Shown here: positions 7,743 to 16,348 of the stretch, one piece after another
How positions within the stretch are numbered: the stretch's first letter is position 1
Layout: each line of letters opens with the position of its first letter
DNA from: Microbacterium sp. SY138
GTDB taxonomy: Bacteria > Actinomycetota > Actinomycetes > Actinomycetales > Microbacteriaceae
NCBI RefSeq assembly: GCF_039729145.1
Contig: NZ_CP155793.1
Span: 3,286,001-3,350,000 of the forward strand
DNA length: 64,000 nucleotides
Reading direction: 5' to 3'
Notes under the pieces: generated by a model
Seen by the model: the letters and a program-made list of their open reading frames with translations, nothing else
Told to the model about the DNA's origin: nothing
Database searches by the model: none
Position numbers and translations under genes: made by a program

Positions 7743-8789
7743 TCACCAGGCGGCGGCGACGTCGGCGTGCGTGCGCAGGATGCCCTCGGTCGATCCTGCG
7801 GGCGCGCGCCCGATGCCGCACTCGGTCGCGACCCCGAACTCGGTGGCGAACGGAGTCGCGGCGGCGACGCGACGGGCGGCGCCCTCCACCCCGTCCTCGC
7901 GGTGCACGAGGCCCAGGTAGAGCTCGCCGACCGGGGCGAGGCCTGTGAGCGGGGCGAAGTAGGCCTCGTCGTCGTGGTCGATCGGCACCGGCAGGTGCAG
8001 CCACGTGAGCGGACGGGCGGATGCCGCCACCACGGCGTTCGCGTAGCGGACCAGGTTCGCGGCGTCGCGCGGCTCGAAGAAGTGCTTCTCCCCCGCGTCG
8101 CCGTAGCAGAGGTGCACACCCACCTCGACGTCGGCGGGCACCGCATCGACCAGTGCGGCCAGGCGCGAGACCAGACCGTCGAACGGGTCGCCGGGCCACC
8201 ACGCCTCCATGACCGCTCCGTAGCCGGCGGCGCGCTCGATGATGCCCATCTCGCTCGCGACGTCCCACTGCACCGCGAGGTCCTCGTGCGGGATGGCCTC
8301 GAGGATCTCGTCGAGCTCGCGCAGGATCGCGGCGGTGTAGACGGGCTCGATGGCCGCGCGGTCATCGCCGTGGAAGAACGAGGAGATCACGGCGAGGGGC
8401 GTCGGCAGCGACACCTGGAACCGCACGCCGGCGGGCACCGCGCCCTCGGCCCGCAGCCGCTCGAACACCGCATACGACTCGATCGCGGCGGCGGCATACC
8501 CCAGCGGCGGCATCTTGATGCTCGCAGCATCCACTCCCTCGGCGATGCGCAGGCCGCGGGCGTCGATGCCGGCGGGGAACGGGATGGGTTCGTCGCCTGT
8601 GCGCTCGATGCCCTCGGCCTCACCGATCACGTCGGGCTGGAACATGATCCAGTGGAACCGCTTGCCGACCTCGCCGTCCGGAATGCGACGGAGCCGGGTG
8701 CCGAGCAGTTCCGCAGCGGTGCGGATCGTGGTCTCGGCATCGTCGTAATTCACGCTGCCCACGAGGAGGGCACCCTGCGGCTGAGTCAT
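7743..8789 (-). CDS. MetE/UROD-fold barrel protein of unknown function
   Basis: A 348-residue protein from ATG 8789. It opens with LVGSVNYDDAETTIRTAAE and RRIPDGEVGKRFHWI, which recalls the entry of cobalamin-independent methionine synthase-like barrels. It continues with PPLGYAAAAIESYAVF, FQVSLPTPLAVISSFF, VQWDVASEMG and GVHLCYGDAGEKHFFE. HLCYGD corresponds to the H-x-C zinc motif of MetE, and VATECGIGR near the C-terminus to the second Cys. So it may bind zinc and transfer methyl groups, but no specific substrate is evident. TATCCT ends 7 bases before the ATG (leaderless). It is divergent from a putative Fe(II) oxygenase-like gene. It is not mesD; that gene lies 3 kb to the left. Confidence 0.75.
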   Translation of the reverse strand: MTQPQGALLVGSVNYDDAETTIRTAAELLGTRLRRIPDGEVGKRFHWIMFQPDVIGEAEGIERTGDEPIPFPAGIDARGLRIAEGVDAASIKMPPLGYAAAAIESYAVFERLRAEGAVPAGVRFQVSLPTPLAVISSFFHGDDRAAIEPVYTAAILRELDEILEAIPHEDLAVQWDVASEMGIIERAAGYGAVMEAWWPGDPFDGLVSRLAALVDAVPADVEVGVHLCYGDAGEKHFFEPRDAANLVRYANAVVAASARPLTWLHLPVPIDHDDEAYFAPLTGLAPVGELYLGLVHREDGVEGAARRVAAATPFATEFGVATECGIGRAPAGSTEGILRTHADVAAAW

Positions 8790-8862
8790 ACCCCTCAGGA
8801 TATCGACGCTCCCGTCGGGCCTTTTCCCCGGCGAGACCCCCACGCTGCGATGGGCATTCGAG

Positions 8863-8876
8863 TTAGGATGGCCTAA
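8863..8876. promoter_or_regulatory. TTAGG-N4-CCTAA inverted repeat over a -10 element
   Basis: A perfect 5+5 inverted repeat that contains the hexamer TAGGAT, a good -10, 45 bp before the ATG at 8922. The half-site TTAGG resembles iron-regulator (DtxR/IdeR) half-sites, but the spacing differs from the 19-bp iron box. It is a repressor-site candidate only. Confidence 0.4.
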
Positions 8877-8921
8877 GAACCCGCCGCCTGTGGGGGCAGC
8901 GATGACGGGAAGGTATTCATC

Positions 8922-9698
8922 ATGGGCTTCATCACGTCCGAGGCGCTGTCCGAGACCGGCTACGTGGTCCTCGACGACCACACCTCCGCCACGGATCCCG
9001 CCGAATGGTTGGGCCTGGAGTACGTCGGCTGGCGCTCCTCCGGCATCACGCGCTTCGCCCCGCTCACCAGCTATGCCGGCGACGTCGACTGCAACGGCTT
9101 CTGGAACCACACCCCGCCGCGCACCGACAAGGATGGCGTGTGGGTCGCCTCGCAGGTCGCGGTCGCCCCGACGCTCCAACGCCGGGCACAGGAGCCGGGC
9201 GCCGGCATCGGCCGCTGCCGCGTGATCGAGCTGCAGCCGAACGAGTACGCCGACGCGATCTACAACCTGCACCAGGACGACAACAACCGCCTCAACGAAG
9301 AGGGCACCGGCTGGGTCGTCCGCGGGTTCTTCAACCTCTCCGACGACACCGAGTCGATGCTGATCCTGCGCGCCGACCGTTTCGATCCGGCGACCGAGAT
9401 CCGCCTGCCGCTGCGCGCCGGCTCGCGCATCATCGTCGACACCCAGCGCTTCTGGCACGCGGTCTGGCACCGCGGCACCGCCCCGCGGTACGCGCTCATC
9501 ACGTCATGGACCAGCGGCCCCGAGCTCGACGCCTACATCGCCGCCAACCACGGCGACCCGCACCCGAAGACCGTCGACCTCGACCCGCAGTTCGTCGACG
9601 ATGCGCAGGTCGAGCTGCACCGCCGCATCGAGGAGCGCCGTCGCGCGTTCGAGGCTCAGGGCATCGTGATGGAACCGCCCGTCGACATGAACGTCTGA
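8922..9698 (+). CDS. conserved hypothetical protein, possible Fe(II)/2-oxoglutarate dioxygenase-like fold
   Basis: A 258-residue soluble protein with a GGGAAGG ribosome-binding site 9 nt before ATG 8922. Around residue 113 it has LHQDDNNR, and about 60 residues later FWHAVWHRGTAPRYALITSW. An H-x-D followed by a distal His and then Arg is the metal- and cosubstrate-binding pattern of double-stranded beta-helix dioxygenases of the phytanoyl-CoA type. Strands such as WVVRGFFNLSDD fit that fold. This is pattern reading, not a firm assignment. The gene stands alone, divergent from the MetE-fold gene. Confidence 0.6.
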   Translation: MGFITSEALSETGYVVLDDHTSATDPAEWLGLEYVGWRSSGITRFAPLTSYAGDVDCNGFWNHTPPRTDKDGVWVASQVAVAPTLQRRAQEPGAGIGRCRVIELQPNEYADAIYNLHQDDNNRLNEEGTGWVVRGFFNLSDDTESMLILRADRFDPATEIRLPLRAGSRIIVDTQRFWHAVWHRGTAPRYALITSWTSGPELDAYIAANHGDPHPKTVDLDPQFVDDAQVELHRRIEERRRAFEAQGIVMEPPVDMNV

Positions 9699-9743
9699 GG
9701 CGACGGCCCGCGGGTCTCCCCACAGGTTCCTTCTCGCTGCCCC

Positions 9744-11432
9744 TCAGATCGTGCGGCCGTCGTGAATCCGCACCACGCGGTCGACCGTCCCCTCGGGAGG
9801 CGCCACGTGCGAGATCAGCAGCACCGACTGCTCCCCCGCGGCCTGCAGCAGATCACGCAGCAGGGCATTCGATGCTTCCGGATCGACCCCCGCCGTCGGC
9901 TCGTCGAGGACCAGCACGGGGAAGCCGCGCAGCAGCGCCCTGGCGAGCGCGATCCGCTGCGCCTGGCCACCGGACACCAGCGCGCCGCGGTCGCCGACCC
10001 GCGCATCGAGGCCCCCACGCTCCCGTACCCAGTCACCGAGGCCGACCCGCTCGAGCACCGCCTGCAGGTCTTCGTCCGAGGCGGAGTCCCGCGCGAAGAG
10101 CAGGTTCTGGCGGATGTCCTCGTCGAACAGCTGAGGGCTCTGCTCGCACAACCCGATCACGCGTCGCAGCGCCGGACCCGAGAGCTCCGCGGCATCGCGA
10201 CCACCGACCAGATACTCGCCCTCCACGCGCAGGAAGCCGACCAGGGTCGCCGCGAGCGAACTCTTGCCCGCCCCGCTCGGCCCCGCGACCAGCACGCGCT
10301 CACCGGCGCGGAGGTCGAGGTCGACCCCCTTCAGAGCGGGCGTCCCGCCAGGCCAGGTCGCACGCGCGTCGCGCAGGCTTACAGCCGGGGTGCCTTCGAA
10401 CTCGACGTCTTCACCCGCGTCGGCGCGCAGCTCGGCCGGCATCCGCTCGGGCAGCACGTCGACGATGCGCTCCGCGCTGGAACGCACGCTCCGCCACGAT
10501 GCGGCGGCGATCGGCACCGCGCCGAAGATCTCGAACACCACCATCGGCACGAGCACGGCCACGGCCAGCCACGGCCCGTCGATCGAGCCGTCCGAGAGGC
10601 CGGGAGCCGCCGCGGCGAGTGCCCAGACCGAAGCGACTCCGGCGACCGCGGAGACCACGCCGGCGGCTACGGCCTGCGCGAGCGAGGCCCGGTCGACAAC
10701 GCGTCGCAGCGCGGCATCCGCTGCGGTGATCCGTGCACGGGCCTGCTCCTCCGCGCCATAGGCGATGAGCACGTCGAGGCTGCCGAAGTAGTCGACGAGG
10801 GCCGCCGAGAGCTCGGCGCGACGTTCCGAGACCTGCGCTTCGGCGCGTGAGCCGAACACCCACCCCAAACCGATCGCGGCTGCCGCAGCGACGAGCAGGC
10901 ACACGGCCAGCGTGAGCGCGGCGGCGGGCGATACGAACGCGATGAACCCGACGGCCCCGACAGCGACCAGAGCGGCGACCCCGAGCGGCTGCACCACCCG
11001 CAGCGGCAGGTTCTGCAGGTTCTCGACGTCGTCGACGAGAGCTGCGAGCACCTGTCCGCGATCCGTCGCGCCGAGTCCCGCTGGCGACAGCGGGATGAGT
11101 CGGCGCACCATGTCGGCGCGGGTCGAGGCAAGCTGACGCAGCGCGGCATCGTGTCCGCTCAGGCGCTCCAGATAGCGGGTGACCGCGCGCGAGACGGCGA
11201 AGAAGCGCACACCGACGACGGCGATGGACAGCGGCACCAGCGAGTCGACGATCGATGCGCTCACGATCAGCCACCCGCTGACGGCGAGCAGGCTCACGGC
11301 GGCGGCGGCCGAGAGCAGACCCCAGATCAGACCCGGCACGAAGCGGCCGAGCGGCGGTTGCGCGAGTCGCAGGATGGCGCCGACCCGGTGACCGCGGGAA
11401 TGCACTGTGTCGGTTGTGCGGGGTGCAGTCAT
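9744..11432 (-). CDS. cydC: heterodimeric ABC exporter subunit CydC
   Basis: A 562-residue half-ABC transporter: six membrane helices in residues about 20-300 and a C-terminal ATPase with Walker A GPSGAGKSSLAATL, signature VSGGQAQRIALARAL and Walker B LVLDEPTAGVD. The ATG at 11432 overlaps the cydD stop (ATGA). CydDC exports glutathione/cysteine in proteobacteria (more recently proposed to act on heme) and is needed to assemble cytochrome bd oxidase. The position at the end of the cyd operon confirms the assignment over a generic exporter. Confidence 0.9.
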   Translation of the reverse strand: MTAPRTTDTVHSRGHRVGAILRLAQPPLGRFVPGLIWGLLSAAAAVSLLAVSGWLIVSASIVDSLVPLSIAVVGVRFFAVSRAVTRYLERLSGHDAALRQLASTRADMVRRLIPLSPAGLGATDRGQVLAALVDDVENLQNLPLRVVQPLGVAALVAVGAVGFIAFVSPAAALTLAVCLLVAAAAAIGLGWVFGSRAEAQVSERRAELSAALVDYFGSLDVLIAYGAEEQARARITAADAALRRVVDRASLAQAVAAGVVSAVAGVASVWALAAAAPGLSDGSIDGPWLAVAVLVPMVVFEIFGAVPIAAASWRSVRSSAERIVDVLPERMPAELRADAGEDVEFEGTPAVSLRDARATWPGGTPALKGVDLDLRAGERVLVAGPSGAGKSSLAATLVGFLRVEGEYLVGGRDAAELSGPALRRVIGLCEQSPQLFDEDIRQNLLFARDSASDEDLQAVLERVGLGDWVRERGGLDARVGDRGALVSGGQAQRIALARALLRGFPVLVLDEPTAGVDPEASNALLRDLLQAAGEQSVLLISHVAPPEGTVDRVVRIHDGRTI

Positions 11433-13087
11433 GCGTTCACCCCCAGCTCCACGATCTGATCCGCGATCTCCCGTGCGGTCCGACGGTGGGAGACGAGGAG
11501 GATCGTCGCACCGGCATCCGCCTTCTCGCGCAGCGATCGCCACAGCCGGTCCTCGGTCTCGGGGTCGAGTGCACTCGACGGCTCATCGAGTGCGAGCACG
11601 CGTCCGGACGCCGATGCCTGGCGATACAGGGCTCGAGCGACAGCCACTCGCTGCGCCTGCCCACCCGACAGCCCCGCTCCCTGCACGCCGAGCTCCAGCG
11701 CGGGGTCGATGCCCTCGGCGCAGGCATCGTCGAGCGCATCGCGCACCCGGTCGGCGTCCGGCTCAGGATCACCGAGGGTGACGTTCGCCGCCACGGTCCC
11801 GCGCGTGAGGCCAGGTGCCTGTCCCGCCCAGGCGAGCCACACCGACGGCGCGATCCCCCTCACGTCCGCGCCGCCGTAGGACGCTGTCCCCTCGAACTCG
11901 ACCGCGCCCCGGAGCGCGGCCAGCAGCGACGACTTCCCCGACCCGCTCGGCCCTTCGAGGACCGTGATGGTCCCCGGCCCGGCAGCGAACGACACGGGCG
12001 GCAGGTCGCGCACCCGCAGACCCTCGACCACGAGGTTTCCGCCCTTCGCCGGTTCCCCCTGCATGACCGATTCCCGGATGCCGGGGGCTTCGACGGCGAT
12101 TCCTCCGGCATCCGTCGAAAGCTCCTGCAGCCGTGCGCGCTCCCCCGCCGCATCCAGCACCTCGAACACGTCCTCCGTTGCCGCAACCCCTTCGGCGGCA
12201 GCGTGGAACTGCACCCCCACCTGCCGGATGGGCAGGAACGCCTCGGGAGCGAGCAGCAGCACGAACAGCCCGACCTCGAGAGTCAGATCACCCGACAGCA
12301 GCCGGAACCCGACCGACACCGCGATCAGGGCCACCGCGATCGAGGCCAGCAGCTCCATCGCGAAGCCGGACAGGAACGAGAACCGCAGCACCTTCATGGT
12401 CTCGCGGCGGTACTCGTCCGCGGTGACCTCGATGCGGTCGACAGCGCGACGATCGCGCCCGAACAGTCGCAGCGTCGACAGCCCCTGCACCGTGTCGGCG
12501 AAGCGTGCCGCGAGGCGCTGCAGCGTCTGCCACTGCCGCGTCTGGACGGTGCGGGTCGCCATGCCGATCAGGATGAGGAACAGCGGGATCAGCGGCAGCG
12601 TGATCACCGCGGTGAGTCCGCTCGGCCAGTCCTGCCACCACATGACCGCGACGAGCACCGGCGTCGCGATCACGGTCAGCACGAGCTGCGGGATGTAACG
12701 CGCGAAGTAGGCGTCGAGCGCTTCGAGTCCGTGGCCCGCGGTCACCGCGAGCGCGGTCTGGTTGCGTTGCGCGAGCCACCCTGGCCCGAGTTTCCCGACC
12801 GCAGCCACGAGCGCCGTGCGCAGCTGCATCCCCGTCTTGGCGGCCGCCCGTGTCCCCGCCGCATCAGAGGCCGCGATGAGCAGGCCTCGCAGCAGAGCCG
12901 TGAGCAGCAGCCAGAGCAGCGACGAGGTGACGTCCCGCCCCGCGAGCGCCCCCGTGATCGCTTCGGTCAACAGCCACGCGAAGGCGATCGTGACCGCGGT
13001 CTGGACGACGCCGATCAACGCGGATGCCGCGAGGAAACCCCTCGCGGCACCCGCGTATCTCAGCAGTCTCGGATCGACGGGTTTCAC
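11429..13087 (-). CDS. cydD: heterodimeric ABC exporter subunit CydD
   Basis: A 552-residue half-ABC transporter. GTG 13087 is chosen because it overlaps the cydB stop (GTGA) and starts at VKPVDPRLLRYAG; the frame upstream is not credible. Membrane helices lie in the first 300 residues. The ATPase domain has GPSGSGKSSLLAAL, LSGGQAQRVAVARAL and ALDEPSSALDPETE. It pairs with CydC and is coupled to it by a 4-bp overlap. It is required for cytochrome bd maturation. Confidence 0.9.
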   Translation of the reverse strand: MKPVDPRLLRYAGAARGFLAASALIGVVQTAVTIAFAWLLTEAITGALAGRDVTSSLLWLLLTALLRGLLIAASDAAGTRAAAKTGMQLRTALVAAVGKLGPGWLAQRNQTALAVTAGHGLEALDAYFARYIPQLVLTVIATPVLVAVMWWQDWPSGLTAVITLPLIPLFLILIGMATRTVQTRQWQTLQRLAARFADTVQGLSTLRLFGRDRRAVDRIEVTADEYRRETMKVLRFSFLSGFAMELLASIAVALIAVSVGFRLLSGDLTLEVGLFVLLLAPEAFLPIRQVGVQFHAAAEGVAATEDVFEVLDAAGERARLQELSTDAGGIAVEAPGIRESVMQGEPAKGGNLVVEGLRVRDLPPVSFAAGPGTITVLEGPSGSGKSSLLAALRGAVEFEGTASYGGADVRGIAPSVWLAWAGQAPGLTRGTVAANVTLGDPEPDADRVRDALDDACAEGIDPALELGVQGAGLSGGQAQRVAVARALYRQASASGRVLALDEPSSALDPETEDRLWRSLREKADAGATILLVSHRRTAREIADQIVELGVNA

Positions 13088-14112
13088 GCGTGTGCCGGAG
13101 CCCCCTCGATCGACTTCCGGGTGACCCGCTTGCGGAAGACCCAGTAGGTCCACGCCTGGTATGCGAGCACGAGCGGCATCGCGATCAAGGCCGTCCAGCT
13201 CATGATCTGCAGTGTGTACGGGGTGCTCGACGCGTTGGCGATCGTGAGGCTGTACGCCGGGTCGATCGTCGACGGCATCACGTACGGGAACAGCGCGGAG
13301 AAGAGCATGACCACGGCGAACAGCACCGTGAGCATCCCGGAGAAGAACGCCCACCCGTCGCGACGGACCATGGAGAGCCCGACAGCCGCGATCAGACTGA
13401 CCGCCGCGAGCGCGCCGGCGCCGATGACCAGCCAGAGCAGCGGAGCCTCACGGCCCATCGCGATCGCGACCGTCCAGATCACCGTCGCGGCTGCGACGAG
13501 GATCGTCGGGATGGCGGCCTTCTTCGCGAGCTTCTGCGCGTCCTCGTGCACCTGACCATCGGTCTTGAGCGCCACGAACAGCACGCCGTGCAGGAAGAAG
13601 AGCAGCAGCGTGGTGACGCCGACCAGCAGTGCGTACGGGTTCAGCAGGGCGAAGAACCCGCCGACGTAGATGTGGTTCTCATCGATGGCCACGCCCTGCA
13701 CGATGTTGCCGAACGCGACGCCCCACAGCAGTGCGGGAACGACCGAGCCGATGACGATCATCCGGTCGAAGCCGGCCTTCCACTTCGCGCTGTCACGCTG
13801 GTGTCGGTACTCGAACGAGACACCGCGCAGGATCAGCGCGAGCAGGATCAGCAGCAGCGGCAGGTAGAAGCCGCTGAACAGCGTGGCGTACCACTCGGGG
13901 AACGACGCGAACAGCACGGCGCCGGCCACGATGACCCAGGTCTCGTTGAGATCCCAGACCGGGCCGATCGTGTTGATGACCTGTCGGCGCGAGACGTCGT
14001 TCTTGCCGAGGAATGGCAGGGACATGCCGACGCCGAAGTCGAAGCCGTCGAGCACGAAGTAGCCCACGAAGAAGAAGGCGACGATGAAGAACCAGAGTGT
14101 TGCGAGATCCAT
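13084..14112 (-). CDS. cydB: cytochrome bd ubiquinol/menaquinol oxidase subunit II
   Basis: A 342-residue integral membrane protein starting MDLATLWFFIVAFFFVGYFV, with LDGFDFGVGM and GPVWDLNETWVI, which are hallmarks of CydB. About nine membrane helices are visible. A GGGAGGAG ribosome-binding site precedes the ATG, 14 bp after cydA. With CydA it forms the high-affinity terminal oxidase of the respiratory chain, which in Gram-positive actinobacteria uses menaquinol. Confidence 0.95.
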   Translation of the reverse strand: MDLATLWFFIVAFFFVGYFVLDGFDFGVGMSLPFLGKNDVSRRQVINTIGPVWDLNETWVIVAGAVLFASFPEWYATLFSGFYLPLLLILLALILRGVSFEYRHQRDSAKWKAGFDRMIVIGSVVPALLWGVAFGNIVQGVAIDENHIYVGGFFALLNPYALLVGVTTLLLFFLHGVLFVALKTDGQVHEDAQKLAKKAAIPTILVAAATVIWTVAIAMGREAPLLWLVIGAGALAAVSLIAAVGLSMVRRDGWAFFSGMLTVLFAVVMLFSALFPYVMPSTIDPAYSLTIANASSTPYTLQIMSWTALIAMPLVLAYQAWTYWVFRKRVTRKSIEGAPAHA

Positions 14113-14126
14113 GATGCTCCTCCCTC

Positions 14127-15542
14127 TCAGTAGACGACCGACGGCAGCTGGGCCGTCTCGTCATGCGGCTTCTCTTCGGTGTCGGGCCCCTTCTGGGCGG
14201 CCCGGATGATGAGGCGGATCTCGACGACGGCGAGCGCCGCGTAGATCGCCGTGAACGCGATGAGCGATATCAGCACTTCGAGGCCGCTGACGCCCGGCGA
14301 GACGCCGTCCTGCGTGGTCATCAGCCCGAACACGATCCAGGGTTGTCTTCCCATCTCGGTGAAGACCCAGCCCATGATGTTGGCGGCCAGCGCGAGCGGG
14401 AACGACCAGATCGCGACCTTCCACATCCACGGTGCGACCGGCTTCTTGGCGCCCTTGCGGGTGACCCAGAGGCCCGCGACGGCGACGAGCGCTGCGGCGA
14501 TGCCCAGGCCGATCATCCAGCGGAAGGCCCAGTACGTGATCCACAGGATCGGGGCGAAGTCGGTCAGACCGGTGGAGGCGTACGTCTGTGCGTACTCGGC
14601 GTTGAGGTCGTTGATGCCGTGCACGCACGCGTCGAGCGTGTGCGTCGACAGCAGCGAGAGCAGATACGGCACGCGGATCGAGAACAGCTCCGAGCTGCCG
14701 TCCGGTGTGCCGAGCGTGAAGATGCTGAACGAGGCATCCGGCCCGCACACGGTGTTGAAGGTCGCCTCGGCGGCGGCCATCTTCATCGGCTGCGCGGCGT
14801 ACATCGCGAGGCCGAGCTGGTCGCCCGTGAGCACGACGCCCGCGGTGGAGACGATCATGGCCCACAGCCCGAACTTCAGCGAGATGCGCATGGTGTCGAA
14901 GTGCTGACCGCGGGACAGGTGCCAGGCCGAGACCGAGATGACGACACCGGCGGCGAACATGAACGCGCCGAAGATCGTGTGCGGGAACGCGGCGAGCGCG
15001 ACCGGGTTGGTCAGCAGCGCCCAGAAGTCGGTCAGCTCCGCGCGGTTGGTCGCCTCGTTGAACGTGTAGCCCACCGGGTTCTGCATGAAGGCGTTGGCGG
15101 CGATGATGAAGTACGCCGAAAGGATGCTGCCGATCGAGACGCACCAGATCGTGGCGAGGTGCAGTTTCTGCGGGAGCTTGTCCCAGCCGAAGATCCACAA
15201 CCCGATGAAGGTCGCCTCGAAGAAGAAGGCCAATAGTCCCTCGAATGCGAGCGGAGCACCGAAGACGTCGCCGACGAAGCGGGAGTAGTCCGACCAGTTC
15301 ATGCCGAACTGGAACTCCTGCACGATGCCGGTGACCACGCCCATGGCGAAGTTGATCAGGAAGATCTTGCCGAAGAAGCGGGTCAGGTGCAGGTACTGCA
15401 CCTTCGCGGTGCGCACCCACGCCGTCTGGAAGATCGCGGCGACCAGCGCCATGCCGATCGTCAGCGGCACGAAGAGGTAGTGGTAGACGGTCGTCAGCCC
15501 GAATTGCCATCGGGCCAGAGCGAGCGGATCAAGCCATTCCAT
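14127..15542 (-). CDS. cydA: cytochrome bd ubiquinol/menaquinol oxidase subunit I
   Basis: A 471-residue heme-bearing subunit. The first helix carries the heme ligand His21 in LTTVYHYLFVPLTIG, equivalent to E. coli His19. VTGIVQEFQFGMNWSDYSRFVGDVFGAP is conserved in the family (segment at residues about 60-88), as is GRQPWIVFGLMTTQDGVSP. The Q-loop is of the short type. AGGAG stands 8 nt before ATG 15542. Its start overlaps the last 14 bp of the upstream helix-turn-helix regulator gene, so oxidase synthesis is tied to regulator translation. Confidence 0.95.
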   Translation of the reverse strand: MEWLDPLALARWQFGLTTVYHYLFVPLTIGMALVAAIFQTAWVRTAKVQYLHLTRFFGKIFLINFAMGVVTGIVQEFQFGMNWSDYSRFVGDVFGAPLAFEGLLAFFFEATFIGLWIFGWDKLPQKLHLATIWCVSIGSILSAYFIIAANAFMQNPVGYTFNEATNRAELTDFWALLTNPVALAAFPHTIFGAFMFAAGVVISVSAWHLSRGQHFDTMRISLKFGLWAMIVSTAGVVLTGDQLGLAMYAAQPMKMAAAEATFNTVCGPDASFSIFTLGTPDGSSELFSIRVPYLLSLLSTHTLDACVHGINDLNAEYAQTYASTGLTDFAPILWITYWAFRWMIGLGIAAALVAVAGLWVTRKGAKKPVAPWMWKVAIWSFPLALAANIMGWVFTEMGRQPWIVFGLMTTQDGVSPGVSGLEVLISLIAFTAIYAALAVVEIRLIIRAAQKGPDTEEKPHDETAQLPSVVY

Positions 15543-16248
15543 GCACGACTCCTGTTCTGTGGTGCCGCTGCGTCGTGCGGTGACGCGGCGGCTCCGTTCC
15601 CTCGACCAGCGGCGCGGTGGTGTCGCGCAGCTGCACGGTGCAGTCCGACGGGAGGACAGCATCGCGTACGCACTCGGCTTCGAGTGGTCCGCCTGCCTCG
15701 TTCAGGACGCCTTGCATGAGTTCGAGGTGCACGCGGCACAGCATCGGGCGGTCTTCCGATCGTCCGGCGGCATGCGGGCACGGGCTGAGGTCGACGGTGA
15801 GGCGACGGTCGTCGAGGACGGGCTCGAAGCCGCTCTCCTCGAGGTGCTCCACGAGCGCGTCGAGCTGATAGGTGGCTTCTCGGCCGAGTCCGGACGCCAC
15901 GGCATCCGGGAGCATGCTCCGCATCAGGTCCCCACGGCGCGCAGCGGCCTTGGCCTTGTCCCGCGCCACCGGACTGGAAGCTCCCGGCGCCCCGGTGGCG
16001 GCGCTGTACAGCGTGCGCGGCCGCCCTCTCGTGGTGCGGTGCTCGATCGTGGGGATCACGTAGCCGCCCTCGATCAGGCGCTGCAGGTGCTCGCGGACCG
16101 TGTTGGCGTGGAGCCCTGTGGCGTCGCACAGTTCGGTGATCGAGAGCTCTCCTCGGGTCTGCGAACTTCCCGCTTCGAAGAGCAAGTGCAGGATCTGCAC
16201 CCGGGAGTAGCTCGAGATCGGCCCGCACACGGGCCCGCCGTTGGCCAT
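15529..16248 (-). CDS. helix-turn-helix regulator with Cys-rich C-terminus (SufR/COG2345-like), first gene of the cyd operon
   Basis: A 239-residue protein with an ArsR-like winged helix (residues about 17-75: SRVQILHLLFEAG, SITELCDATGLHANTVREHLQRL, RGRPRTLY wing). The C-terminal region has Cys157-Cys171-x2-His174 and later Cys193 and Cys203. The spacing resembles iron-sulfur regulators of the SufR type. The ATG at 16248 has GATACT six bases upstream, so the mRNA is probably leaderless. It overlaps cydA by 14 bp. The likely role is oxygen, redox or iron-sulfur sensing for cydABDC (inference). Confidence 0.75.
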   Translation of the reverse strand: MANGGPVCGPISSYSRVQILHLLFEAGSSQTRGELSITELCDATGLHANTVREHLQRLIEGGYVIPTIEHRTTRGRPRTLYSAATGAPGASSPVARDKAKAAARRGDLMRSMLPDAVASGLGREATYQLDALVEHLEESGFEPVLDDRRLTVDLSPCPHAAGRSEDRPMLCRVHLELMQGVLNEAGGPLEAECVRDAVLPSDCTVQLRDTTAPLVEGTEPPRHRTTQRHHRTGVVHGMA

Positions 16249-16294
16249 GAACCCAGTATCCCGCGACGCTGCGAGTTTGCCGAGAGGTATGGCC

Positions 16295-16306
16295 GTGAAT
16301 AAACAC
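16295..16306. promoter_or_regulatory. small inverted repeat in the cyd-radA divergent promoter
   Basis: GTG-AATAAA-CAC lies within a larger GGCC...GGCC frame (16291-16312), 47 bp upstream of the cyd regulator start and 43 bp upstream of radA. It resembles the core of redox regulator boxes (GTGAnnnnnnTCAC) only loosely. It is a candidate operator for the cyd operon. Confidence 0.3.
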
Positions 16307-16348
16307 CTGGCCGATAGGGATGTCTGATGCCGGCGATAGCCTGGGGGC

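Noticed and set aside
8863..8876. Iron box (DtxR/IdeR) reading of TTAGG-N4-CCTAA
   Set aside because: The 19-bp iron box has a different half-site spacing; only the half-site matches, so it is listed just as an inverted repeat.
9005..13147. Several very long frames antisense or offset to the 2OG-like, cydC and cydD genes
   Set aside because: All are Arg/Pro/Gly-rich shadow frames typical of high-GC coding DNA; the recognised genes carry complete motifs on the opposite strand or other frame.
16295..16306. Rex (NADH-sensing) box before the cyd operon
   Set aside because: Only GTG/CAC of the TGTGAnnnnnnTCACA consensus is present, so it is kept as a weak unnamed inverted repeat.
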